Part shown: piece after piece, positions 1-7,418 of the stretch
Layout of the letters: every line of letters begins with the position of its first letter
Position numbering within the stretch: the first letter of the stretch is position 1
Source of the DNA: QHWK01 sp035259385
GTDB taxonomy: Bacteria; Acidobacteriota; Vicinamibacteria; Vicinamibacterales; CAVVIG01
Length of the DNA stretch: 64,000 nucleotides
Direction: 5' to 3'
Assembly (NCBI GenBank): GCA_035259385.1
Contig: DATFWL010000063.1
Coordinates: 1-64,000 of the forward strand
Translations under genes and position numbers: made by a program
Notes under the pieces: generated by a model
The model's input: only the letters and a program-made list of their open reading frames with translations
Told to the model about the DNA's origin: nothing
Database searches by the model: none

Positions 1-1242
1 CAGTTGTTCCGGAACAACTGCAACGGGACGTTTACCGACGTCACCGCGGCCAGCCGGACGGCGAGCCCCGGGTGGAGCGTCTCGGCGGCGTTCGTCGATT
101 TCGACCGCGACGGGTGGCTCGACCTGTTCGTCGGGCACTACGTGAACTACAGCGTCGAAGCCAACGTGAAGTGCTTCGGTCTCGCTGGCGGACCCGACTA
201 CTGCCCTCCCCACGTGTATACGGCGCAGCCGAGCAAGCTGTACCGGAACAATCGCGACGGAACCTTCGCTGACGTCACCGCGCGCGCCGGCCTCTCGACC
301 GAGTTCGGCCCCGCGCTTGGCGTGGCGACAGCCGACTTCAACGGCGACGGCTGGATGGACATCTATGTGGCCGACGATGGCCAGCCGAACCAGTTGTGGA
401 TCAACCAGCACAACGGGACGTTCAAGAACACGGCGCTGCTGGCAGGCGCCGCACTGGGAGCGGAGGGCGACGCGAAGTCGAGCATGGGCGTGGACGCCGG
501 CGATTTCGACAACGACGGCGACGAGGACCTGTTCATCACCGAGCTCACCGGCCAGGGTGCCGATCTATTCGTCAACGCCGGCGCCGGCGTGTTCGAAGAG
601 CGCAGCGCGCGCGCCGGTGTGCGCCAGCCGACGCTGCCGTTCACCGGATTCGGCGCGGCATGGCTCGACATCGACAACGACGGGTGGCTCGATCTCGTGG
701 CGGTCAACGGCGCCGTCACCCAGGGCGCCGATGCCGCGGCGCGGCGGGAGCGGTTCGCGCTGCAGCAGCGCAAGCAGGCGTTCCGGAACCTGGGAAACGG
801 ACGCTTCGAGGAGGTCACGAATCGAGCCGGTCCGGCGTTCATGCGTGCCGAGGTCAGCCGCGGCGCCGCGTTCGGCGACATCGACAACGACGGCGACACC
901 GACTTCGTCTACGCGAACGCGAGCGGTCCGCTGCGGCTGCTGCTCAACGGGATCGGACAACGTCGGCACTGGATCGGCTTGCGGCTGGTCGGCCAGGACG
1001 GCCGCCGCGACATGCTCGGGGCGCGCGTGGCCGTGACCCGCGCCGACGGCCTGACCCTGTGGCGCCGCGCCCGCTCCGACGGCAGCTACGCGTCCGCCAG
1101 CGATCCACGCGTGCTGGCCGGGCTCGGAGACTCGAAAGCGCCTGTGACGGCGAAGGTCGTCTGGCCCGACGGGCGGACTGAGACGTGGTCGGGCCTCGAG
1201 GTCGACCGTTATGTGACGCTGCGGGAAGGTACCGGCCGGTGA
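1..1242 (+). CDS. CRTAC1-family FG-GAP/ASPIC-UnbV protein, 5' truncated
   Basis: The reading frame is open from the first base of the window, so the gene starts upstream and 413 codons are visible. It carries repeated FG-GAP/VCBS calcium-loop motifs of the type DxNxDGxxD (for example DFNGDGWMD, DFDNDGDED, DIDNDGWLD, DIDNDGDTD), each followed by a hydrophobic strand, as in integrin-alpha-like beta-propellers. The last 90 residues match the ASPIC/UnbV domain (conserved WIGLRL, GARV, WPDG and Y.TL elements). The protein is probably exported. Its stop codon overlaps the start of the next gene by one base, so the two are translationally coupled. The precise ligand is unknown. Confidence 0.88.
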   Translation, partial: QLFRNNCNGTFTDVTAASRTASPGWSVSAAFVDFDRDGWLDLFVGHYVNYSVEANVKCFGLAGGPDYCPPHVYTAQPSKLYRNNRDGTFADVTARAGLSTEFGPALGVATADFNGDGWMDIYVADDGQPNQLWINQHNGTFKNTALLAGAALGAEGDAKSSMGVDAGDFDNDGDEDLFITELTGQGADLFVNAGAGVFEERSARAGVRQPTLPFTGFGAAWLDIDNDGWLDLVAVNGAVTQGADAAARRERFALQQRKQAFRNLGNGRFEEVTNRAGPAFMRAEVSRGAAFGDIDNDGDTDFVYANASGPLRLLLNGIGQRRHWIGLRLVGQDGRRDMLGARVAVTRADGLTLWRRARSDGSYASASDPRVLAGLGDSKAPVTAKVVWPDGRTETWSGLEVDRYVTLREGTGR

Positions 1243-2852
1243 TGGCAAGCGATCGACGAGGCGCACGCGGCGCGATCGTGCGCGCGGCCGGATCGACGAT
1301 TGCGCTGTGGCTGGCGATCGGGTGCCGCCCCCCGGCGAGACCTCCGCTGCATGCGGTGTCGCTTCCGGATCTGTCGCGCGCAGCCGAGTCGGTGGAGGCG
1401 CAGCTGCGCGAGCGTTACGCCTCGCTGACAAGTGTGACGGCGAATCCCAGGGCGCCGGCCGGCGAACTGGCTGACGCCTTCGGCACCATGGGCATGCTGC
1501 TGATGGCCGCCGAGTATCGCGACGCGGCTGAAGCGTGTCTCCTCAATGCCGAAGCGCTCGCCCCGGACGCCGCCAGGTGGCCGTACTACCTGGCGCATCT
1601 GTACAAGGCGGGCGCGGACCACGCAAAGGCCGAGGCTGAATTCGAGCGAGTGCTGCGGCTGCAGCCGCGCAACGTGAGCGCGCTCGTCTGGCTCGGTGAT
1701 GCGTTTCTCGATGAGGGGCGTCCCGAAGCGGCGCAGCCGCTCTTCGAGCGCGCGCGCGCCGAGGACCCGCAGTCGATCGCCGCGCTCGTCGGCCTCGGCC
1801 GCGCTGCGCTCGCGCGATCCGACTACGCGCACGCAGTCGATCACCTGGAGCGCGCGCTCGCGATCGATCCACGCGAGGCGGCAATTCACTATCAGCTCGC
1901 GATGGCGTACCGCGGGCTTGGCCAGCAGGACAAGGCGGACGCGCACATGCGCCTTCGCAGACCCGGCACGATCCGGCCGTCTGATCCGCTGATGTCGGAG
2001 CTCGCGACCATCCTGGAGAGCCCCGTTGCCTACGAAGTGCGTGGAGCGACCGCGCTCGATCACGGCGACTTCACAGCCGCCGCGACGTACTTTCGAAAAG
2101 GACTCGACCTTGCGCCCGGCGAGCCGTCGCTGCATCACAAGCTGGGCACCGCGTTGTACATGTCGGGCGACCCGCGCGGCGCGGCGAACGAGTTCGCCGA
2201 AGCGCTGCGCCTCTCGCCCACGTTCGCCAAGGCTCACTACAGCCTCGGCGTGATGCTCGCGGGAGACGGCCGGACCGCCGACGCGCTCGCGCATCTGAGC
2301 GCCGCGGTCCGCGCCGATCCGGCGTACGCGGAAGCGCGGGTGCGGCTTGCCGACCTCCTTCGCCGCAGTGGACGCGCCGCCGAGTCCCTGTCGGCGTACG
2401 CGGAGGCCGCCGCGCTCGATTCGCGCGCGCCCGACGCTCCGCTTGGCTACGCGCTGGCGCTCGTCGATCTCCACCGTTACCGCGAGGCGCGCGATCGGCT
2501 GCGGGAAGATGTGCAGCAGTATCCCGATGCGCCGGCGTTCGTCCACGCGCTGGTTCGGCTCCTGTCGGCGGCGCCAGACGCCACGGTGCGCGACGGGCAG
2601 CAGGCGCTCGTCCTCATGCAGGGCGTGCTCGCGCGGGAGCCGCGAGGCGTCGAGGTCTGCGAACTGATGGCGATGACGCAGGCGGAGCTCGGACAGTACG
2701 GCGAGGCCGTGACGTGGCAACGCGAGGCGCTGGCAGCGGCGGAACGGCTATCGCGGCCCGACATCGTCCGGCGTCTGACCGAGACGCTCGCGCGATACGA
2801 ACATCGCCAACCGTGCCGGACGCTCGTGCTCGATGAAGCGTCGACACAGTAG
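1242..2852 (+). CDS. TPR-repeat lipoprotein
   Basis: The ATG at 1242 shares its A with the TGA stop of the preceding FG-GAP gene, which gives a 536-residue product; a longer frame exists, but the overlap favours this start. The N-terminus is basic, then hydrophobic, and ends in the lipobox-like LAIGC with Cys28, so it is likely a lipoprotein. Most of the rest consists of tandem 34-residue TPR units (several matches to A..YY..G..L...P.....H..LG and the Y.LG.ML.GDGRTADAL type). In this family such proteins act as protein-interaction scaffolds. Coupling to the CRTAC1 protein is an arrangement common in Acidobacteria, but its role is not known. Confidence 0.85.
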   Translation: MASDRRGARGAIVRAAGSTIALWLAIGCRPPARPPLHAVSLPDLSRAAESVEAQLRERYASLTSVTANPRAPAGELADAFGTMGMLLMAAEYRDAAEACLLNAEALAPDAARWPYYLAHLYKAGADHAKAEAEFERVLRLQPRNVSALVWLGDAFLDEGRPEAAQPLFERARAEDPQSIAALVGLGRAALARSDYAHAVDHLERALAIDPREAAIHYQLAMAYRGLGQQDKADAHMRLRRPGTIRPSDPLMSELATILESPVAYEVRGATALDHGDFTAAATYFRKGLDLAPGEPSLHHKLGTALYMSGDPRGAANEFAEALRLSPTFAKAHYSLGVMLAGDGRTADALAHLSAAVRADPAYAEARVRLADLLRRSGRAAESLSAYAEAAALDSRAPDAPLGYALALVDLHRYREARDRLREDVQQYPDAPAFVHALVRLLSAAPDATVRDGQQALVLMQGVLAREPRGVEVCELMAMTQAELGQYGEAVTWQREALAAAERLSRPDIVRRLTETLARYEHRQPCRTLVLDEASTQ

Positions 2853-2982
2853 ATCTGCCGCACGCACTCACCTGCTTTGCCGGCGAGATCCGGTGGGGGT
2901 GTTCGCGGACAGGACCCGCCCGCCTCGAGCTGACATCGCAACGTGCTTTTAATGTGTCATCAGACGAGGGACATGACGCGAG

Positions 2983-4128
2983 TCACGCCAGGGCGCGCCT
3001 GCGCAGCCCGAGAAGGCTCAGCGCGATCAGCACAGCACCCACAGTCCCGCCGCCCCAGCCCATCACCAGGTAGTAGATCGTGCGACGCATCACCTCGTAG
3101 GTGCCACAGCTCGTGAGCAGAATCCCCGCGAGCGTCACCGCGCGCCAAGGCACCGATGTGTCGCGCCAGCGATCGACCAGGCACGTGTACGCGGGCAGCG
3201 CGACGATCAGCACGTAGTCCCATCCTTGCGGCGACACGAGCGGAACGAGAACGGCGAAATAGGCACCTTCCAGATAGTTGGGCTCGGCGACCGACCGTCG
3301 GCGCCAGAGCAATGCCAGCCCGGCGATCATCGCCAGAGCCGCCGAGATGAGCGCGAGCATGGATGTTCGGGGGCCCGCAGGAAGCCATCGTGCCCACATC
3401 GCCGCAAACGACACGTTCTCGTTCGTTGCCAGGTTCGGTGCCGTCGTGTCGGTGACGGTTCGATACCAGTCGCGCAGGAGCGCGAGATTGCCATCCCACC
3501 CGTACGCGACGGCAGGCAGCGCGAGGCCCGCGGCGAGCACGAGGGCAAACGGCAGCAGTGAGCGCCGCCGCTGGGTCCAGACGAGCCAGGGCAGCAACAC
3601 GAGCGCGTACGGCTTGACGAACGCGCCTGCGGCAACGAGGGCACCGGCCAGCTCCGCTCGTCCGCGCTGTGCGGCCACGATCGCGCCCCAGAACAGAAGC
3701 GCGAGCGGCAGGTTGAACTGGCCGAACCCCAGTTCCTTCAGCAGAAACTTCGCGTTCAGCAGAAGCGTCCACCAGACCAGATGCGAGATCGGCAGCCGGC
3801 GCTCAGGAAGCGCGTGAACCGCCAGTCGCACGAGCGCCCATGCCATTGCCACGGTGAGGGCGAACCACGCCGCCTCGGCCACCTCCTTCGGCATCCACGT
3901 GAACGGCACCATGAACGCCGCGAACGCCGGCAGGTATTTGTATTGATAGTGGCCATCTTCGGGTCGGTAGAGCTGTTCATGGGCGAGGAAACGCGCCGCC
4001 GCGGTTCTCGGCACCACGAAGTCGATGAGGCCGCCCCGCCTGGCGCGCAGCCCGGCGTAGGCTGCGGCGACGAGCACGACGACGAGGATGGACCAGAGAA
4101 CCGTTCGCGACGCAAGGCGCACGCGCAC
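2983..4128 (-). CDS. GT87/DUF2029-like membrane glycosyltransferase
   Basis: This is an approximately 381-residue polytopic membrane protein with 9 to 11 hydrophobic segments. It has the features of the GT87 (DUF2029) polyprenyl-phosphate-sugar glycosyltransferases: a first TM helix followed by a loop containing RPEDGHYQYKYLP, then FGQFN in the middle, FVKPYALVLLPWL, and a late VPLVSPQGWDYV. In characterised relatives these loops hold the catalytic acidic residue that accepts lipid-linked sugars at the membrane. The start is uncertain: a GTG at 4128 is used here, and a TTG at 4158 would add ten residues. It stands alone on the minus strand. Confidence 0.8.
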   Translation of the reverse strand: MRVRLASRTVLWSILVVVLVAAAYAGLRARRGGLIDFVVPRTAAARFLAHEQLYRPEDGHYQYKYLPAFAAFMVPFTWMPKEVAEAAWFALTVAMAWALVRLAVHALPERRLPISHLVWWTLLLNAKFLLKELGFGQFNLPLALLFWGAIVAAQRGRAELAGALVAAGAFVKPYALVLLPWLVWTQRRRSLLPFALVLAAGLALPAVAYGWDGNLALLRDWYRTVTDTTAPNLATNENVSFAAMWARWLPAGPRTSMLALISAALAMIAGLALLWRRRSVAEPNYLEGAYFAVLVPLVSPQGWDYVLIVALPAYTCLVDRWRDTSVPWRAVTLAGILLTSCGTYEVMRRTIYYLVMGWGGGTVGAVLIALSLLGLRRRALA

Positions 4129-4212
4129 AGGATAAGTGCGCTGCGCAGGCGTCCGCAACGTGCGGGTCCTGGCAGCCGTCTCGCGTCTCGTGTCATCCGA
4201 GTGTGGTGCGAG

Positions 4213-4218
4213 TACAAT
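4213..4218 (+). promoter_or_regulatory. possible -10 element (TACAAT)
   Basis: A TACAAT hexamer lies about 100 bases upstream of the bicupin gene in otherwise GC-rich sequence. No convincing -35 element is visible at 16-18 bases, so this is only a weak promoter candidate. Confidence 0.25.
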
Positions 4219-4317
4219 CGACCGCCCGGCGAAGCCGTCGCACGCGAACGAAGCGGTGGACGGGACCGTGGCGTTGCATCAACCGGCGGGTGACGAAGAC
4301 AGATCTCGGAGGGCGCG

Positions 4318-5253
4318 ATGAAACGGACGTTCACGGTGATGATGACAACAGCATCGCTGCTGGTGCTCACGCTGCATCTGTACGCCCAGGCAGCGCAGCA
4401 GGACACTCTGGTCTGGGCGCCCGTGCCGAAGACGCCGGCCAAATGGATCGCTCCCAACAAGCCGCACACCAGGCTGGTCGATCTCCTGTCGGCGCACAAA
4501 GGCCAGGCGAGCTGGCGCGAGCCGATCGTGCGCGACGCGCTGCTCGTCGCGGACTACGTGCAGATGGCGCCCGGCGAGAAGACGCGGCGCCAGTTCCAGC
4601 CGGACAACCCGATCTGGTGGATCGTGCAGAGCGGTGAGGTGCGCTTCACGATCGAAGGCGTCGATCCGTTCGTGGCCTCGAAGGGTTTCCTCGTCCAGGT
4701 GCCGTACCGCAACGTCTACCAGTTCGAAGCGGTGGGCGCGGCGCCCGCGCTCATGCTCGAAGTCAAGGTCACCGACTCGCCGACGATGTACCCGGCCGAT
4801 GAGACGCCGGCGCCCGTGCCGGGCATGGAGTTCGTGAAAGTGCGCATCAGCGGCAAGGCGAAGTACAGCGACACGGTGCGGCCGTTCCTCGACTTCAACG
4901 GCGCTGTGGCAGCGGGCACGCGCGTCGCGGGCGCATTCGTGTCGGATCCGCGGGCGTTCGCGAACGTCATCCGCGGCCTGCCCCAGGAAGACAACCCCAA
5001 CGACAAGGGACACTTTCACGAAGTGTCAGCCGAGTTCTGGTTCATCCTCGAAGGGACGATCAACTACAAGATCGCGGACCTGCCCATCTTCGACGCGGCG
5101 CAGGGCGACGTCGTGTTCGTACCGAAGCAGACGTGGCACCGCGCCCACCATGGCGGGACCGGCTACTCGACGCGACTGGCGATGAACGGGTACCCGCAGC
5201 TGCTTCATAACTTCCAGCGCACCGAGGAATTGCGGTCGACGAAGGATCGATAA
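4318..5253 (+). CDS. secreted bicupin-domain protein
   Basis: A GGAGG ribosome-binding site lies just before the ATG. The 311-residue product begins with a Sec signal peptide (basic start, hydrophobic core, cleavage near AQA-AQ). Two cupin-like beta-barrel halves follow, around residues 70-150 and 210-300. The C-terminal half has the clearer pattern: GHFHEVSAEFWFILEG, then GDVVFVPKQTWHRAHHGG, which supplies His/Glu metal ligands. The N-terminal half has IWWIVQSGEVRF with weaker ligand conservation. The substrate is unknown; secreted bicupins in these bacteria are often annotated only as cupin proteins. Confidence 0.82.
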   Translation: MKRTFTVMMTTASLLVLTLHLYAQAAQQDTLVWAPVPKTPAKWIAPNKPHTRLVDLLSAHKGQASWREPIVRDALLVADYVQMAPGEKTRRQFQPDNPIWWIVQSGEVRFTIEGVDPFVASKGFLVQVPYRNVYQFEAVGAAPALMLEVKVTDSPTMYPADETPAPVPGMEFVKVRISGKAKYSDTVRPFLDFNGAVAAGTRVAGAFVSDPRAFANVIRGLPQEDNPNDKGHFHEVSAEFWFILEGTINYKIADLPIFDAAQGDVVFVPKQTWHRAHHGGTGYSTRLAMNGYPQLLHNFQRTEELRSTKDR

Positions 5254-5278
5254 CGCTCTTCGGCGTGAGATCTGCGAT

Positions 5279-6238
5279 CTAGCCGGACACGCGGATCTCC
5301 CTGACTCCCGCATGCAGGCGGCGACGCAGCAGCGTGCGGAGCGTGACCCCATCGGCGTAGCCGACACGAGCCGCGACGTCGTCGACGCTGGCTCGTGTCG
5401 TCTTCAGGAGATGGACCGCCCGCTCCACCCGCACGCTTTGAAAGTACTCCAGCGGCGACTTCCCGAGAACCGAGTGAAGGCGGCGGGCCAGCGTCCGTTT
5501 GCTCGATCCCACCGCCCTGGCCGCGTGGTCCAGCGAGAAGCCGCGCGCGAGGTTCGCGCGTGCCCATGATTCGAACTTGCGGACCAGCGGATCGGCGTGA
5601 ACGAGGTGATCGGTCAGCGCGTACGCCGACTGCGACGGGCGCGAATCGACGATGAGGTATTGCGCCGTCAGCGACGCCAGCTGCGGGCTCACCCGTCTCA
5701 CCAGCCAGAGCGCCAGATCCATGTGACCCAGCGCGGCGCCCGCCGTGACGAAGGAGCCGGAGTTGACGATCATGCTCGAATCCTCGAGCGCCACGGCCGG
5801 ATAACGGCGTCGGAACAGCGGCGCGAGCCACCATGTCGTCGTCGCACTGTGGCCGCTGAGCAGCCCGGACTCGGCCAGGACGAACGTTCCGACGCACGCG
5901 GCCGCGACGGTCGCATCGCGTCTCGCGTAGTCGCGCAGCAGGTGCGTCGCGTCCTGGACGTCGGGCCGCGACAACGCCTGTTCGAGCGGCGCCGGCATCT
6001 TGTAGCCAAGGGCCGGGACGACAACGCAGTCCGGGGTTCGCCGGTCGACCGGATGGATCGGGACGAGCAGCCCGTGCGACGTCCTGACGCGGCGGCGCAC
6101 CGCCACGGTTTTCACGTCGAAACGCTCGATGTCGATCGTCGAGACATCGAGCAGCTCGTTGGCCGTCTGAAAGGCGTCCAGCACGGACGACAACCCGAGG
6201 TCGAACACGCCGTCGAGGACGAGCACATGCACACGCAT
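5279..6238 (-). CDS. GlxA-family transcriptional regulator (DJ-1/PfpI + AraC HTH)
   Basis: A 319-residue protein with the two-domain layout of GlxA regulators. The N-terminal class-I glutamine-amidotransferase-like (DJ-1/PfpI) domain spans about residues 1-185, with the typical start VHVLVLDGVFDLG and the nucleophile-elbow-like VAAACVGTFVLAESG. The C-terminal AraC-type double helix-turn-helix spans about 215-315 (RGFSLDHAARAVGSSKRTLARR..., then VDDVAARVGYAD). It is transcribed divergently from a small monooxygenase gene, which is its most likely target. The effector is unknown. Confidence 0.9.
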   Translation of the reverse strand: MRVHVLVLDGVFDLGLSSVLDAFQTANELLDVSTIDIERFDVKTVAVRRRVRTSHGLLVPIHPVDRRTPDCVVVPALGYKMPAPLEQALSRPDVQDATHLLRDYARRDATVAAACVGTFVLAESGLLSGHSATTTWWLAPLFRRRYPAVALEDSSMIVNSGSFVTAGAALGHMDLALWLVRRVSPQLASLTAQYLIVDSRPSQSAYALTDHLVHADPLVRKFESWARANLARGFSLDHAARAVGSSKRTLARRLHSVLGKSPLEYFQSVRVERAVHLLKTTRASVDDVAARVGYADGVTLRTLLRRRLHAGVREIRVSG

Positions 6239-6258
6239 GGCAATAACAGTATCAAAAG

Positions 6259-6272
6259 TGGCAATCTCGCCA
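6259..6272. promoter_or_regulatory. candidate operator TGGC-N6-GCCA
   Basis: A perfect 4-base inverted repeat (TGGC AATCTC GCCA) sits in the 110-base divergent spacer between the GlxA-type regulator and the monooxygenase gene. A further TGGCAAT half-site overlaps the regulator start. The position suits an operator for the regulator, but the arms are short. Confidence 0.3.
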
Positions 6273-6348
6273 ATAGTGCTGTGGGCGGACGACCCGGTAA
6301 TCTCAGAACCGGCCTCGGCGGTGTGCCGCGGCCGGAAGGAGATCGAAG

Positions 6349-6657
6349 ATGCCGAAGCTCAGTTTGTTCGTCCGTCTGGAAGCAAAACCCGGAAAGGAGG
6401 CGGACGTCGCCGCCTTTCTCATGCAGGGCCTCGAGCTCGCGCGACAGGAGCCAACGACACCGGTCTGGTTCGCGCTGCGCCTTGGCCCGTCCACGTTCGG
6501 CGTCTTCGACGCATTCGCCGATGAAGCCGGGCGGCAAGCCCATCTCAACGGGCCGATTGCGCAGGCGCTGATGGCGCAGGCGCCGAACCTGCTCGCGTCG
6601 CCGCCCGTCATCGAGCGGGTCGAGGTGCTCGGCGCGAAGCTGCCGAAAGCGGCTTGA
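6349..6657 (+). CDS. ABM-type putative quinol monooxygenase
   Basis: A 102-residue protein preceded by a good AAGGAG site. It fits the antibiotic biosynthesis monooxygenase (ABM/YgiN-like) ferredoxin-like fold: an N-terminal strand with SLFVRLEAKPGKE, a helix with the AFLMQGLELARQEP segment, then WFALRLGPSTFGVFDAFADEAGRQAHLNG and a closing VIERVEVL strand. These are small cofactor-free dimeric oxygenases or stress proteins acting on quinone-like or reactive compounds. Divergent placement next to a GlxA regulator suggests inducible expression. Confidence 0.85.
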   Translation: MPKLSLFVRLEAKPGKEADVAAFLMQGLELARQEPTTPVWFALRLGPSTFGVFDAFADEAGRQAHLNGPIAQALMAQAPNLLASPPVIERVEVLGAKLPKAA

Positions 6658-6814
6658 TCTCGAACACCGCGTGCGGACGCGGGCCCGCGCCAGACACAGC
6701 AAGGACGGCGCGGGTCCGCGGTCGCACGGCCCGCCTTTTCAGATAGCTCGCAGATTTTTGCGAACCGTGCGCGAAAATACGGGAGGATAGCCTGCATTCA
6801 TCGACACAGGCGCT

Positions 6815-7381
6815 ATGGACATTCGCGGTCACGAGCTTCACGGCGCCCGGCAGGTCGGCCAATGGCCGGCCGACGAGCTCGTCGATCTATGGGGGCGCGC
6901 GTCTTCGGGCGTCGTCAAACACCGGTTCGTCATCGAATACCGCGATCTCGAACCTCCCAAGACGGGGATCTTCGACGGCCTCCGGATCGTGATCGATCCC
7001 GATGTCGCCTTCGAGATGCAGTGCTTCCTGCTGCTCCACCTGTTCGGCCACTCCGTTCAGTGGGTCGCACCGTCGCTGGAGCACAAGCTCGCCGATCTGC
7101 AGCACACGGAGGACCGCGAACACTTCCTGCAGGTGCTGCATGCCTACGAGCTCGAGGCCGCTGGTTTCGGAATGCAGCTGATGCACCAGGTCGGCGTCAT
7201 GACGCTCGACCAATGGTTCAGCGATTTTGTCGCGACCGACTGGCGCTACGTCGAGGGCTATTACCAGACCGACAGACTGCCCGACTGGACGTCGTGCATC
7301 GAGAGCGGCTGCCCGCTGGTGACGCCCGCGCCGATCCCCGAGCTCCGTCACCATCGAGTCGAGGTCCGGTTCGCGTTCTGA
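6815..7381 (+). CDS. ImmA/IrrE-like protein with degenerate active site
   Basis: A 188-residue protein without export signals. The middle resembles an ImmA/IrrE metallopeptidase: a strand giving GIFDGLRIVIDP, a helix with LLLHLFGHSVQW in place of the family HExxH, and a following helix with YELEAAGFGMQLM. In true members the helix reads HELGH and a downstream Glu completes the zinc site. Here the catalytic Glu of the first motif is Leu, so if the relationship is real the protein is probably not an active peptidase. There are no toxin or regulator genes beside it. Assignment to the family is tentative. Confidence 0.6.
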   Translation: MDIRGHELHGARQVGQWPADELVDLWGRASSGVVKHRFVIEYRDLEPPKTGIFDGLRIVIDPDVAFEMQCFLLLHLFGHSVQWVAPSLEHKLADLQHTEDREHFLQVLHAYELEAAGFGMQLMHQVGVMTLDQWFSDFVATDWRYVEGYYQTDRLPDWTSCIESGCPLVTPAPIPELRHHRVEVRFAF

Positions 7382-7418
7382 GTCGGCGCGCCGGCGCTGC
7401 GGATGACCGGCGCGGTTT

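Noticed and set aside
565..2720. Long open frames on the minus strand opposite the FG-GAP and TPR genes
   Set aside because: They have Arg-rich, low-information sequence caused by GC-rich codons on the other strand, with no start signals or family motifs.
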